Of a stretch of DNA of 64,000 nt, positions 36,981-48,700 are shown in pieces (position 1 is the stretch's first letter; each line of letters opens with the position of its first letter). The translations under genes were made by a program, and so were the position numbers. The notes under the pieces are model-generated. The model did no database searches, was not told the DNA's origin, and saw nothing but the letters and a program-made list of their open reading frames with translations. The DNA lies in contig JAWUZG010001105.1 in the NCBI GenBank assembly GCA_036785705.1, positions 1 to 64,000 of the forward strand, read 5' to 3'. The DNA comes from Acanthornis magna. Taxonomy: Eukaryota; Chordata; Aves; Passeriformes; Acanthizidae.

Positions 36981-37640
36981 GCCAGCACAGCAGCGACAGA
37001 TGTCCCCGAGGAGCTTGTGTGAGTGCAGGTGAGATCAGAGCTCTTGAGCAGCCTGGAGAGCCTGGGGATGTGGCCACGGAGCCGCCAGGATATCTGGTGA
37101 CCTCGGGGTTCCTATGAGCAGAGGGAGCACTAAGATGTGCCCATGGCACCTGTGTAAGTGCCTGTGGCTAAAGGGCTCTTTTGCAGCCTGGAGAGCCTTG
37201 GCATGTGGCCATGAAGCCACAGTGCGTGTCTGTGACATCAGAGCGCTTTGGCAGCATGGAAAGGCCTGGAATGGCTGCAGGGGCCAGAGGTGAGTGCCTG
37301 TGACATCAGAGCTGTCCAGCAGCAGCAGGGAGACGGAGGGAATGTCACAGGCCATGCCCTGTGAGTTGCTGTGACAGCGTGGCTCCTTAGCAGTGTGCAG
37401 ATTGCCGGGATGTTACCCTGCAGGCCCTGGCATTGCCCTTGTTGTGTGTGTTGTTTAGGAAGATAGAGAGAGCCCTGGCATGTCCCCCTGGAAGGCCAGG
37501 GAGTGGCAGTTGCAAAAGAGCTCCTTAGCACTTAGAGACACGTGGGATGTCCCCATGGAGGCACTGTGAGAGCCCGTGACCTCAGAGGTCTTTGGAAGCT
37601 GAGAGAGCCCCGGGATGCCATGGGATGTGAGCATGGGGAG
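36980..37640 (+). repeat. Block B: about 9-10 degenerate ~69-bp sub-repeats (U10 example)
   Basis: Same family as block A. In U3 coordinates the repeated GCAG position is at 8691, 8761, 8826, 8894, 8965, 9033, 9101, 9171 and 9238, giving spacings of 65-71 bp. Most copies retain a GTGAGT or GTGAC word and CAGCCTGGAGAGCC-like text. Because 69 is divisible by three, the reverse strand stays open over several copies and gives pseudo-periodic 23-residue peptides. That is a consequence of the repeat length and not evidence of coding. Confidence 0.88.
37286..37295 (+). other. Splice-donor-like site in block B (U10 example)
   Basis: AGAGGTGAGT fits the vertebrate donor consensus closely, with GT at 37290-37291. 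It lies ~630 bp downstream of acceptor-like site 1. Similar CAGGTGAG words lie at 36063 and 37026, because the 69-bp sub-repeat often yields GTGAGT. Confidence 0.3.
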
Positions 37641-38182
37641 CCTGTGGGCAGGTGTGATGTCCCTGCTTGTGCTGGTGCATCCCCCCCTGCCCTTTTTTCA
37701 GGCTGCAGCATGATATGAGAAATGCTGCTGAGGCCTTGGCCTTGACGAAGGCAGCGGGGCTGAGGTGCTGTGGAGCTTCTGAGAAACGCTGTGTGCTGCC
37801 AGGAAGTGCTGTGTTCTAAGGTGCTCCTGCTTTTTTTGCCTGTTGAACAGACTTTGAAATTTGTTTTTGCCTGGATGGCATCACATTGGTGTTGTCCCGT
37901 GTTCAGGGAAAGCTGCCGATGAGAAGTGGGGCCAGGCTGAAGGCTTGTTGTGACTAAAGGCCATGCCTCGGGGCCCTGTAAGCAGGGGTGCCAAAGGAGG
38001 CCCTGGCAGCTGTGCTGGGCCGCAGCAGCGGTGAGCAGCAAAGTCCCTGTGCGTGGGGCCTCTGCCAGCCGGCAGCTGTCCCGTTTGCTGCACTCGGGGC
38101 ATCCGCGAAGGAGCACGGCTCCTGGGCCCCCGATCCTGCCGCTCCCGGAGGCCTCAGGCTTTGGCCGCTGAGAAGATGGCAA
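37532..38182 (-). other. Conserved 216-codon reverse-strand ORF, probably not a gene
   Basis: The longest ORF in the array. It starts MPSSQRPKPEASGS inside the CpG-rich block and ends in block B. It is open in U3-U17 and broken by indels in U1 and U2. The product is rich in Ser, Pro, Arg, Gln and His, with no signal peptide, membrane segment or domain that I recognise. Differences between copies include several amino-acid changes (Gly/Ser near residue 14, Cys/Ser near 28, Leu/Ile near 144, Pro/Ser near 214) alongside few silent ones, which gives no sign of protein-level constraint. Overlapping ORFs on both strands in the same GC-rich stretch also argue for chance. Confidence 0.3.
37681..37702 (+). 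other. Splice-acceptor-like site 2 (U10 example)
   Basis: Seven C, then TGCCCTTTTTTCAG ending at 37701, is the best polypyrimidine-AG signal in the unit. It sits ~270 bp before the CpG-rich block and pairs with a possible donor ATGGTAAGG (GT at 38368). It is conserved in long units. In short units the corresponding place (near 10935 in S1) reads CCCCTTTTTGAGCC and lacks the CAG. Confidence 0.35.
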
Positions 38183-38190
38183 GGCACGTG
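37968..38190 (+). promoter_or_regulatory. CpG-rich block with YY1-like and E-box motifs (U10 example)
   Basis: About 225 bp with roughly 15 CpG by hand count, against a CpG-poor remainder. It ends with AAGATGGC (38173-38180), which matches the YY1 core, and five bases later a perfect palindromic E-box CACGTG (38185-38190), the site type bound by USF/MYC-class factors. It contains the perfect hairpin AGGAGC-ACG-GCTCCT (38109-38123). The E-box recurs in all 17 long units, starting at 2899, 6367, 9828, 14663, 19498, 24332, 27797, 31259, 34722, 38185, 41648, 45111, 48574, 52037, 55500, 58963 and 62426. Short units lack the whole block. A per-unit promoter or protein-binding platform is an inference from composition and motifs. 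Confidence 0.4.
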
Positions 38191-38594
38191 AAAGGAGTAT
38201 TTCAGTAGCTTGGAGGGGAATTTTGCCTCGTAGAGCCTCTTTGTGTGCTTGTGGGAGTGCAGGTGTGCATGCGCTCTCTGCAATGTGGGAGAGGGGCTGC
38301 TCTGGTGGATTCAGAAGTGCTTTAGGTTTGTCCCTAAGTTAGGTCTTGAAGTTCCTGCAGTGCTATGGTAAGGGCTGTGTGGATCCTTTGCTGAGGTCTT
38401 GGGTTCCAGCTCAGTTCTAAGTGAAGCGTTGTGTAGTTGAAGTCCAGTTCAGTTGAAATGCTCTTAACTGCTGTTCCTGCCCTAAGCTGTTCATTTGAAT
38501 TTGAGTTATCAAGTGAAGTGTTGCTCAAGCTGAAGTGCTCTTAAGGGAAGTGCTCTTGAGCCTTTGGGCCATGTTCTTCTTATCCTGACCCTTT

Positions 38595-38640
38595 CTCTTC
38601 TTTAGAGACACAGCCTCACGCACACGGACAGACAGACAGA
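38595..38640 (+). repeat. Acceptor-like tract and CAGA microsatellite (U10 example)
   Basis: CCCTTTCTCTTCTTTAG, ending at 38605 and preceded by CCTGAC, is a third acceptor-like signal. It is followed by CACACGGACAGACAGACAGA, a three- to four-copy CAGA run. In short units this run is longer and mixed with CACA (S1, 11505-11535), which accounts for part of their local length difference. Confidence 0.5.
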
Positions 38641-38723
38641 GATAATTTGGGTTTGATTTCATTTTGGATTGATTGACTCTGGATTTTTGTTTGTTGCTTT
38701 TCCTCACTGTGCTTTGAGCATGG

Positions 38724-38729
38724 TATAAG
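38724..38729 (+). promoter_or_regulatory. TATA-like box near the unit end (U10 example)
   Basis: TATAAG within ATGGTATAAGTAGTAG, about 125 bp before the unit landmark. I find it in every long unit. Short units have GGTGTAGGTAG at the aligned place and lose it. A TATA match of this length is weak evidence alone. Confidence 0.2.
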
Positions 38730-38852
38730 TAGTAGAGTGAAGCTTAGCAAGGAAGCTTGTCCTGCTGTGGCTTTTCCATGAAATCTTTCTTTCCCGATAG
38801 CTTTCCTATGATTCTTGGAGTGATGTAAAAGTGCCTGTGCCATCACATCTCT

Positions 38853-41800
38853 TTAGCAGCGTGGAGCCACCTGGGATGTCAGCACCGAGGTGCTGGGAGT
38901 GAGTGCCTGTGACACCAGGGCTTCTGGGCAGCGTGTGGACTCCTGGCATGTGCCTATGGCTGTCCTGGGACAGCCTGTGAGCTCAGTGTTCTTTTGAAAG
39001 CTGGATATCTCTGGCGTGTCCCCAGGGAGTTCCTGTGCCGAGATGTGACCTCCTGACTCTTTGGCAGCCTGGAGATGGCTGGAGTGTGCCCAGGGGGCAA
39101 GTGTGAGTGTCAGGGACTTGCCAGCTCTTGAGGAGGATGGAGGGTGCAGGGATGTCCCCATGGAGGCCCTGTGAGTGGCCGTGAGCTGGCGGCACCTTAG
39201 CAGCGTGAGACTCGTGGGCTGTCAGCCCTGAGAGCCTGTTGAAGGCCGTGATGTGCGTGCAGAGAGGTTTGTCAAATGGGAGAGTCGTGGCATGTCCCTA
39301 TGGAGCCGCTGGGGTTGTGTGTGCCCTCAGTGTTCTTGAGGAGCCTCGAGAGCCCTGGGATGGCCCTGTGGAAGCGCAGGGAGTGCCTGTGCCATAGCAG
39401 CGGTGCCTGATGAGATCAAAGGGCCCTGGGATGTCAGCTTGGAATGGCTGTGAGTGCCTGAGAGCACACGTCTGTCTCTCATGGCCGGAGAGGTGTGGCA
39501 GGTGCCCATGGTAGGTGTGTGAGTGCAGGTGAGCTCAGGGCTCTGCAGAAGGCTGTAGGCCTGTGGGCTGTGAGGCTGGAAGGCCTGGGAGTGCTTTGGA
39601 GCTGAGTGCTCTGTAGCAGTCGGGAGCCGCCTGGGAGGTTGTAGCAGGATGCTTTGGGCCGGCTGCTTTGCCTTGGAACATGGTCCAGGCACTTGGAGCA
39701 TGTGCTATTTGCAAATGTCTCCAGGTGTCTTTCAGAGGGCCAGCGTGTGTTGTTTTGGCCTTGAATTCTGCTGAAAGTCCTTCTGGCAAGGAAGCCTGCA
39801 TGAAGGTGCTGCTAGTGAGGCAAAGATTTGGCAGCTGAGCTGCTGCCGGGAGTTGCAGGCGTCTGCCTGACAGTCAGTCCCTTGAGAGTGTCAATGTGCA
39901 GTCAGTCCCCTTTCCTAGGGGAGGTTTTTCTAGCGTGTTCCTCCTTGGAGTGTGTGAGGGCTCCTGCTGGGGAAGTGGACAGCAAGCAAGGGCACTGTTG
40001 GTGGTGAAGGGAGAGAGAGCTGCCCAGGAGTGTTGGTGTGGTGAGTTACATGGAGCTCTACTTGGGAATTGGGTTTTTTTGCTTGCTGTAAGATATGACT
40101 GCTTTCCTATTGTTTTCATAGAGTGCACTCCATTGTACTCTGTGTAGGCTCCCAGGAGTAGGTTTAGCTTTTCTATGGAGTAGTCAGTAATTGGGATTGA
40201 GTTGTCTGTGTCGAATCATTTGTGTTAGGGAAGAGCTGCTTTTCTAGGAATAGATCAGATGGGCCATTTGTAAGTGCTGCGGGACAGAGTTACTTAAAGC
40301 ACTGGCTTTAAGTGTGAGGCTGGGATTGGATGCAGCCGCCGCCAAGGCTCCTGTGTCTGAGAAGGAGTTGAGAAAGCCAAGGGCTGCTCTCTGGCCCTCG
40401 TGACTCAGTGGCCAGGCTGCTCTGGGAGGCTTTGTGTGAATCTGCCAGCACAGCAGCGACAGATGTCCCCGAGGAGCTTGTGTGAGTCCAGGTGAGATCA
40501 GAGCTCTTGAGCAGCCTGGAGAGCCTGGGGATGTGGCCACGGAGCCGCCAGGATATCTGGTGACCTCGGGGTTCCTATGAGCAGAGGGAGCACTAAGATG
40601 TGCCCATGGCACCTGTGTAAGTGCCTGTGGCTAAAGGGCTCTTTTGCAGCCTGGAGAGCCTTGGCATGTGGCCATGAAGCCACAGTGCGTGTCTGTGACA
40701 TCAGAGCGCTTTGGCAGCATGGAAAGGCCTGGAATGGCTGCAGGGGCCAGAGGTGAGTGCCTGTGACATCAGAGCTGTCCAGCAGCAGCAGGGAGACGGA
40801 GGGAATGTCACAGGCCATGCCCTGTGAGTTGCTGTGACAGCGTGGCTCCTTAGCAGTGTGCAGATTGCCGGGATGTTACCCTGCAGGCCCTGGCATTGCC
40901 CTTGTTGTGTGTGTTGTTTAGGAAGATAGAGAGAGCCCTGGCATGTCCCCCTGGAAGGCCAGGGAGTGGCAGTTGCAAAAGAGCTCCTTAGCACTTAGAG
41001 ACACGTGGGATGTCCCCATGGAGGCACTGTGAGAGCCCGTGACCTCAGAGGTCTTTGGAAGCTGAGAGAGCCCCGGGATGCCATGGGATGTGAGCATGGG
41101 GAGCCTGTGGGCAGGTGTGATGTCCCTGCTTGTGCTGGTGCATCCCCCCCTGCCCTTTTTTCAGGCTGCAGCATGATATGAGAAATGCTGCTGAGGCCTT
41201 GGCCTTGACGAAGGCAGCGGGGCTGAGGTGCTGTGGAGCTTCTGAGAAACGCTGTGTGCTGCCAGGAAGTGCTGTGTTCTAAGGTGCTCCTGCTTTTTTT
41301 GCCTGTTGAACAGACTTTGAAATTTGTTTTTGCCTGGATGGCATCACATTGGTGTTGTCCCGTGTTCAGGGAAAGCTGCCGATGAGAAGTGGGGCCAGGC
41401 TGAAGGCTTGTTGTGACTAAAGGCCATGCCTCGGGGCCCTGTAAGCAGGGGTGCCAAAGGAGGCCCTGGCAGCTGTGCTGGGCCGCAGCAGCGGTGAGCA
41501 GCAAAGTCCCTGTGCGTGGGGCCTCTGCCAGCCGGCAGCTGTCCCGTTTGCTGCACTCGGGGCATCCGCGAAGGAGCACGGCTCCTGGGCCCCCGATCCT
41601 GCCGCTCCCGGAGGCCTCAGGCTTTGGCCGCTGAGAAGATGGCAAGGCACGTGAAAGGAGTATTTCAGTAGCTTGGAGGGGAATTTTGCCTCGTAGAGCC
41701 TCTTTGTGTGCTTGTGGGAGTGCAGGTGTGCATGCGCTCTCTGCAATGTGGGAGAGGGGCTGCTCTGGTGGATTCAGAAGTGCTTTAGGTTTGTCCCTAA

Positions 41801-42315
41801 GTTAGGTCTCGAAGTTCCTGCAGTGCTATGGTAAGGGCTGTGTGGATCCTTTGCTGAGGTCTTGGGTTCCAGCTCAGTTCTAAGTGAAGCGTTGTGTAGT
41901 TGAAGTCCAGTTCAGTTGAAATGCTCTTAACTGCTGTTCCTGCCCTAAGCTGTTCATTTGAATTTGAGTTATCAAGTGAAGTGTTACTCAAGCTGAAGTG
42001 CTCTTAAGGGAAGTGCTCTTGAGCCTTTGGGCCATGTTCTTCTTATCCTGACCCTTTCTCTTCTTTAGAGACACAGCCTCACGCACACGGACAGACAGAC
42101 AGAGATAATTTGGGTTTGATTTCATTTTGGATTGATTGACTCTGGATTTTTGTTTGTTGCTTTTCCTCACTGTGCTTTGAGCATGGTATAAGTAGTAGAG
42201 TGAAGCTTAGCAAGGAAGCTTGTCCTGCTGTGGCTTTTCCATGAAATCTTTCTTTCCCGATAGCTTTCCTATGATTCTTGGAGTGATGTAAAAGTGCCTG
42301 TGCCATCACATCTCT
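38853..42315 (+). repeat. Long unit U11 (3463 bp)
   Basis: Private changes are GGAGTAGTCAG (40179) and GTGAGTCCAGG (40484). It has GTGGCCGTGAG (39176) like U13, and AGTGTTACTC (41982) shared with U9, U15 and U16. Confidence 0.97.
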
Positions 42316-45300
42316 TTAGCAGCGTGGAGCCACCTGGGATGTCAGCACCGAGGTGCTGGGAGTGAGTGCCTGTGACACCAGGGCTTCTGGGCAGCGTGTG
42401 GACTCCTGGCATGTGCCTATGGCTGTCCTGGGACAGCCTGTGAGCTCAGTGTTCTTTTGAAAGCTGGATATCTCTGGCGTGTCCCCAGGGAGTTCCTGTG
42501 CCGAGATGTGACCTCCTGACTCTTTGGCAGCCTGGAGATGGCTGGAGTGTGCCCAGGGGGCAAGTGTGAGTGTCAGGGACTTGCCAGCTCTTGAGGAGGA
42601 TGGAGGGTGCAGGGATGTCCCCATGGAGGCCCTGTGAGTGGCTGTGAGCTGGCGGCACCTTAGCAGCGTGAGACTCGTGGGCTGTCAGCCCTGAGAGCCT
42701 GTTGAAGGCCGTGATGTGCGTGCAGAGAGGTTTGTCAAATGGGAGAGTCGTGGCATGTCCCTATGGAGCCGCTGGGGTTGTGTGTGCCCTCAGTGTTCTT
42801 GAGGAGCCTCGAGAGCCCTGGGATGGCCCTGTGGAAGTGCAGGGAGTGCCTGTGCCATAGCAGCGGTGCCTGATGAGATCAAAGGGCCCTGGGATGTCAG
42901 CTTGGAATGGCTGTGAGTGCCTGAGAGCACACGTCTGTCTCTCATGGCCGGAGAGGTGTGGCAGGTGCCCATGGTAGGTGTGTGAGTGCAGGTGAGCTCA
43001 GGGCTCTGCAGAAGGCTGTAGGCCTGTGGGCTGTGAGGCTGGAAGGCCTGGGAGTGCTTTGGAGCTGAGTGCTCTGTAGCAGTCGGGAGCCGCCTGGGAG
43101 GTTGTAGCAGGATGCTTTGGGCCGGCTGCTTTGCCTTGGAACATGGTCCAGGCACTTGGAGCATGTGCTATTTGCAAATGTCTCCAGGTGTCTTTCAGAG
43201 GGCCAGCGTGTGTTGTTTTGGCCTTGAATTCTGCTGAAAGTCCTTCTGGCAAGGAAGCCTGCATGAAGGTGCTGCTAGTGAGGCAAAGATTTGGCAGCTG
43301 AGCTGCTGCCGGGAGTTGCAGGCGTCTGCCTGACAGTCAGTCCCTTGAGAGTGTCAATGTGCAGTCAGTCCCCTTTCCTAGGGGAGGTTTTTCTAGCGTG
43401 TTCCTCCTTGGAGTGTGTGAGGGCTCCTGCTGGGGAAGTGGACAGCAAGCAAGGGCACTGTTGGTGGTGAAGGGAGAGAGAGCTGCCCAGGAGTGTTGGT
43501 GTGGTGAGTTACATGGAGCTCTACTTGGGAATTGGGTTTTTTTGCTTGCTGTAAGATATGACTGCTTTCCTATTGTTTTCATAGAGTGCACTCCATTGTA
43601 CTCTGTGTAGGCTCCCAGGAGTAGGTTTAGCTTTTCTATGGAGTGGTCAGTAATTGGGATTGAGTTGTCTGTGTCGAATCATTTGTGTTAGGGAAGAGCT
43701 GCTTTTCTAGGAATAGATCAGATGGGCCATTTGTAAGTGCTGCGGGACAGAGTTACTTAAAGCACTGGCTTTAAGTGTGAGGCTGGGATTGGATGCAGCC
43801 GCCGCCAAGGCTCCTGTGTCTGAGAAGGAGTTGAGAAAGCCAAGGGCTGCTCTCTGGCCCTCGTGACTCAGTGGCCAGGCTGCTCTGGGAGGCTTTGTGT
43901 GAATCTGCCAGCACAGCAGCGACAGATGTCCCCGAGGAGCTTGTGTGAGTGCAGGTGAGATCAGAGCTCTTGAGCAGCCTGGAGAGCCTGGGGATGTGGC
44001 CACGGAGCCGCCAGGATATCTGGTGACCTCGGGGTTCCTATGAGCAGAGGGAGCACTAAGATGTGCCCATGGCACCTGTGTAAGTGCCTGTGGCTAAAGG
44101 GCTCTTTTGCAGCCTGGAGAGCCTTGGCATGTGGCCATGAAGCCACAGTGCGTGTCTGTGACATCAGAGCGCTTTGGCAGCATGGAAAGGCCTGGAATGG
44201 CTGCAGGGGCCAGAGGTGAGTGCCTGTGACATCAGAGCTGTCCAGCAGCAGCAGGGAGACGGAGGGAATGTCACAGGCCATGCCCTGTGAGTTGCTGTGA
44301 CAGCGTGGCTCCTTAGCAGTGTGCAGATTGCCGGGATGTTACCCTGCAGGCCCTGGCATTGCCCTTGTTGTGTGTGTTGTTTAGGAAGATAGAGAGAGCC
44401 CTGGCATGTCCCCCTGGAAGGCCAGGGAGTGGCAGTTGCAAAAGAGCTCCTTAGCACTTAGAGACACGTGGGATGTCCCCATGGAGGCACTGTGAGAGCC
44501 CGTGACCTCAGAGGTCTTTGGAAGCTGAGAGAGCCCCGGGATGCCATGGGATGTGAGCATGGGGAGCCTGTGGGCAGGTGTGATGTCCCTGCTTGTGCTG
44601 GTGCATCCCCCCCTGCCCTTTTTTCAGGCTGCAGCATGATATGAGAAATGCTGCTGAGGCCTTGGCCTTGACGAAGGCAGCGGGGCTGAGGTGCTGTGGA
44701 GCTTCTGAGAAACGCTGTGTGCTGCCAGGAAGTGCTGTGTTCTAAGGTGCTCCTGCTTTTTTTGCCTGTTGAACAGACTTTGAAATTTGTTTTTGCCTGG
44801 ATGGCATCACATTGGTGTTGTCCCGTGTTCAGGGAAAGCTGCCGATGAGAAGTGGGGCCAGGCTGAAGGCTTGTTGTGACTAAAGGCCATGCCTCGGGGC
44901 CCTGTAAGCAGGGGTGCCAAAGGAGGCCCTGGCAGCTGTGCTGGGCCGCAGCAGCGGTGAGCAGCAAAGTCCCTGTGCGTGGGGCCTCTGCCAGCCGGCA
45001 GCTGTCCCGTTTGCTGCACTCGGGGCATCCGCGAAGGAGCACGGCTCCTGGGCCCCCGATCCTGCCGCTCCCGGAGGCCTCAGGCTTTGGCCGCTGAGAA
45101 GATGGCAAGGCACGTGAAAGGAGTATTTCAGTAGCTTGGAGGGGAATTTTGCCTCGTAGAGCCTCTTTGTGTGCTTGTGGGAGTGCAGGTGTGCATGCGC
45201 TCTCTGCAATGTGGGAGAGGGGCTGCTCTGGTGGATTCAGAAGTGCTTTAGGTTTGTCCCTAAGTTAGGTCTTGAAGTTCCTGCAGTGCTATGGTAAGGG

Positions 45301-45778
45301 CTGTGTGGATCCTTTGCTGAGGTCTTGGGTTCCAGCTCAGTTCTAAGTGAAGCGTTGTGTAGTTGAAGTCCAGTTCAGTTGAAATGCTCTTAACTGCTGT
45401 TCCTGCCCTAAGCTGTTCATTTGAATTTGAGTTATCAAGTGAAGTGTTGCTCAAGCTGAAGTGCTCTTAAGGGAAGTGCTCTTGAGCCTTTGGGCCATGT
45501 TCTTCTTATCCTGACCCTTTCTCTTCTTTAGAGACACAGCCTCACGCACACGGACAGACAGACAGAGATAATTTGGGTTTGATTTCATTTTGGATTGATT
45601 GACTCTGGATTTTTGTTTGTTGCTTTTCCTCACTGTGCTTTGAGCATGGTATAAGTAGTAGAGTGAAGCTTAGCAAGGAAGCTTGTCCTGCTGTGGCTTT
45701 TCCATGAAATCTTTCTTTCCCGATAGCTTTCCTATGATTCTTGGAGTGATGTAAAAGTGCCTGTGCCATCACATCTCT
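42316..45778 (+). repeat. Long unit U12 (3463 bp)
   Basis: Resembles U10 (GTGGCTGTGAG near 42638, GGTCTTGAAG near 45268), so U10-U11 and U12-U13 look like a partly preserved two-unit repeat. Private change: GGAAGTGCAGGG near 42833, where other units have GGAAGCGCAGGG. Confidence 0.97.
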
Positions 45779-48700
45779 TTAGCAGCGTGGAGCCACCTGG
45801 GATGTCAGCACCGAGGTGCTGGGAGTGAGTGCCTGTGACACCAGGGCTTCTGGGCAGCGTGTGGACTCCTGGCATGTGCCTATGGCTGTCCTGGGACAGC
45901 CTGTGAGCTCAGTGTTCTTTTGAAAGCTGGATATCTCTGGCGTGTCCCCAGGGAGTTCCTGTGCCGAGATGTGACCTCCTGACTCTTTGGCAGCCTGGAG
46001 ATGGCTGGAGTGTGCCCAGGGGGCAAGTGTGAGTGTCAGGGACTTGCCAGCTCTTGAGGAGGATGGAGGGTGCAGGGATGTCCCCATGGAGGCCCTGTGA
46101 GTGGCCGTGAGCTGGCGGCACCTTAGCAGCGTGAGACTCGTGGGCTGTCAGCCCTGAGAGCCTGTTGAAGGCCGTGATGTGCGTGCAGAGAGGTTTGTCA
46201 AATGGGAGAGTCGTGGCATGTCCCTATGGAGCCGCTGGGGTTGTGTGTGCCCTCAGTGTTCTTGAGGAGCCTCGAGAGCCCTGGGATGGCCCTGTGGAAG
46301 CGCAGGGAGTGCCTGTGCCATAGCAGCGGTGCCTGATGAGATCAAAGGGCCCTGGGATGTCAGCTTGGAATGGCTGTGAGTGCCTGAGAGCACACGTCTG
46401 TCTCTCATGGCCGGAGAGGTGTGGCAGGTGCCCATGGTAGGTGTGTGAGTGCAGGTGAGCTCAGGGCTCTGCAGAAGGCTGTAGGCCTGTGGGCTGTGAG
46501 GCTGGAAGGCCTGGGAGTGCTTTGGAGCTGAGTGCTCTGTAGCAGTCGGGAGCCGCCTGGGAGGTTGTAGCAGGATGCTTTGGGCCGGCTGCTTTGCCTT
46601 GGAACATGGTCCAGGCACTTGGAGCATGTGCTATTTGCAAATGTCTCCAGGTGTCTTTCAGAGGGCCAGCGTGTGTTGTTTTGGCCTTGAATTCTGCTGA
46701 AAGTCCTTCTGGCAAGGAAGCCTGCATGAAGGTGCTGCTAGTGAGGCAAAGATTTGGCAGCTGAGCTGCTGCCGGGAGTTGCAGGCGTCTGCCTGACAGT
46801 CAGTCCCTTGAGAGTGTCAATGTGCAGTCAGTCCCCTTTCCTAGGGGAGGTTTTTCTAGCGTGTTCCTCCTTGGAGTGTGTGAGGGCTCCTGCTGGGGAA
46901 GTGGACAGCAAGCAAGGGCACTGTTGGTGGTGAAGGGAGAGAGAGCTGCCCAGGAGTGTTGGTGTGGTGAGTTACATGGAGCTCTACTTGGGAATTGGGT
47001 TTTTTTGCTTGCTGTAAGATATGACTGCTTTCCTATTGTTTTCATAGAGTGCACTCCATTGTACTCTGTGTAGGCTCCCAGGAGTAGGTTTAGCTTTTCT
47101 ATGGAGTGGTCAGTAATTGGGATTGAGTTGTCTGTGTCGAATCATTTGTGTTAGGGAAGAGCTGCTTTTCTAGGAATAGATCAGATGGGCCATTTGTAAG
47201 TGCTGTGGGACAGAGTTACTTAAAGCACTGGCTTTAAGTGTGAGGCTGGGATTGGATGCAGCCGCCGCCAAGGCTCCTGTGTCTGAGAAGGAGTTGAGAA
47301 AGCCAAGGGCTGCTCTCTGGCCCTCGTGACTCAGTGGCCAGGCTGCTCTGGGAGGCTTTGTGTGAATCTGCCAGCACAGCAGCGACAGATGTCCCCGAGG
47401 AGCTTGTGTGAGTGCAGGTGAGATCAGAGCTCTTGAGCAGCCTGGAGAGCCTGGGGATGTGGCCACGGAGCCGCCAGGATATCTGGTGACCTCGGGGTTC
47501 CTATGAGCAGAGGGAGCACTAAGATGGGCCCATGGCACCTGTGTAAGTGCCTGTGGCTAAAGGGCTCTTTTGCAGCCTGGAGAGCCTTGGCATGTGGCCA
47601 TGAAGCCACAGTGCGTGTCTGTGACATCAGAGCGCTTTGGCAGCATGGAAAGGCCTGGAATGGCTGCAGGGGCCAGAGGTGAGTGCCTGTGACATCAGAG
47701 CTGTCCAGCAGCAGCAGGGAGACGGAGGGAATGTCACAGGCCATGCCCTGTGAGTTGCTGTGACAGCGTGGCTCCTTATCAGCGTGCAGATTGCCGGGAT
47801 GTTACCCTGCAGGCCCTGGCATTGCCCTTGTTGTGTGTGTTGTTTAGGAAGATAGAGAGAGCCCTGGCATGTCCCCCTGGAAGGCCAGGGAGTGGCAGTT
47901 GCAAAAGAGCTCCTTAGCACTTAGAGACACGTGGGATGTCCCCATGGAGGCACTGTGAGAGCCCGTGACCTCAGAGGTCTTTGGAAGCTGAGAGAGCCCC
48001 GGGATGCCATGGGATGTGAGCATGGGGAGCCTGTGGGCAGGTGTGATGTCCCTGCTTGTGCTGGTGCATCCCCCCCTGCCCTTTTTTCAGGCTGCAGCAT
48101 GATATGAGAAATGCTGCTGAGGCCTTGGCCTTGACGAAGGCAGCGGGGCTGAGGTGCTGTGGAGCTTCTGAGAAACGCTGTGTGCTGCCAGGAAGTGCTG
48201 TGTTCTAAGGTGCTCCTGCTTTTTTTGCCTGTTGAACAGACTTTGAAATTTGTTTTTGCCTGGATGGCATCACATTGGTGTTGTCCCGTGTTCAGGGAAA
48301 GCTGCCGATGAGAAGTGGGGCCAGGCTGAAGGCTTGTTGTGACTAAAGGCCATGCCTCGGGGCCCTGTAAGCAGGGGTGCCAAAGGAGGCCCTGGCAGCT
48401 GTGCTGGGCCGCAGCAGCGGTGAGCAGCAAAGTCCCTGTGCGTGGGGCCTCTGCCAGCCGGCAGCTGTCCCGTTTGCTGCACTCGGGGCATCCGCGAAGG
48501 AGCACGGCTCCTGGGCCCCCGATCCTGCCGCTCCCGGAGGCCTCAGGCTTTGGCCGCTGAGAAGATGGCAAGGCACGTGAAAGGAGTATTTCAGTAGCTT
48601 GGAGGGGAATTTTGCCTCGTAGAGCCTCTTTGTGTGCTTGTGGGAGTGCAGGTGTGCATGCGCTCTCTGCAATGTGGGAGAGGGGCTGCTCTGGTGGATT

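Larger units (their letters stand above)
35390..38852 (+). repeat. Long unit U10 (3463 bp), reference copy
   Basis: Clean copy used here as the coordinate reference for parts inside the unit. It has GGAGAGCTGTGG (36024) like U1, U6, U17 and U18, and GGTCTTGAAG (38341) shared with U3 and U12. Confidence 0.98.

Noticed and set aside
38173..38214. Short + strand ORF starting at the ATG of AAGATGGC
   Set aside because: About ten codons before a stop, with no reason to think it is translated.
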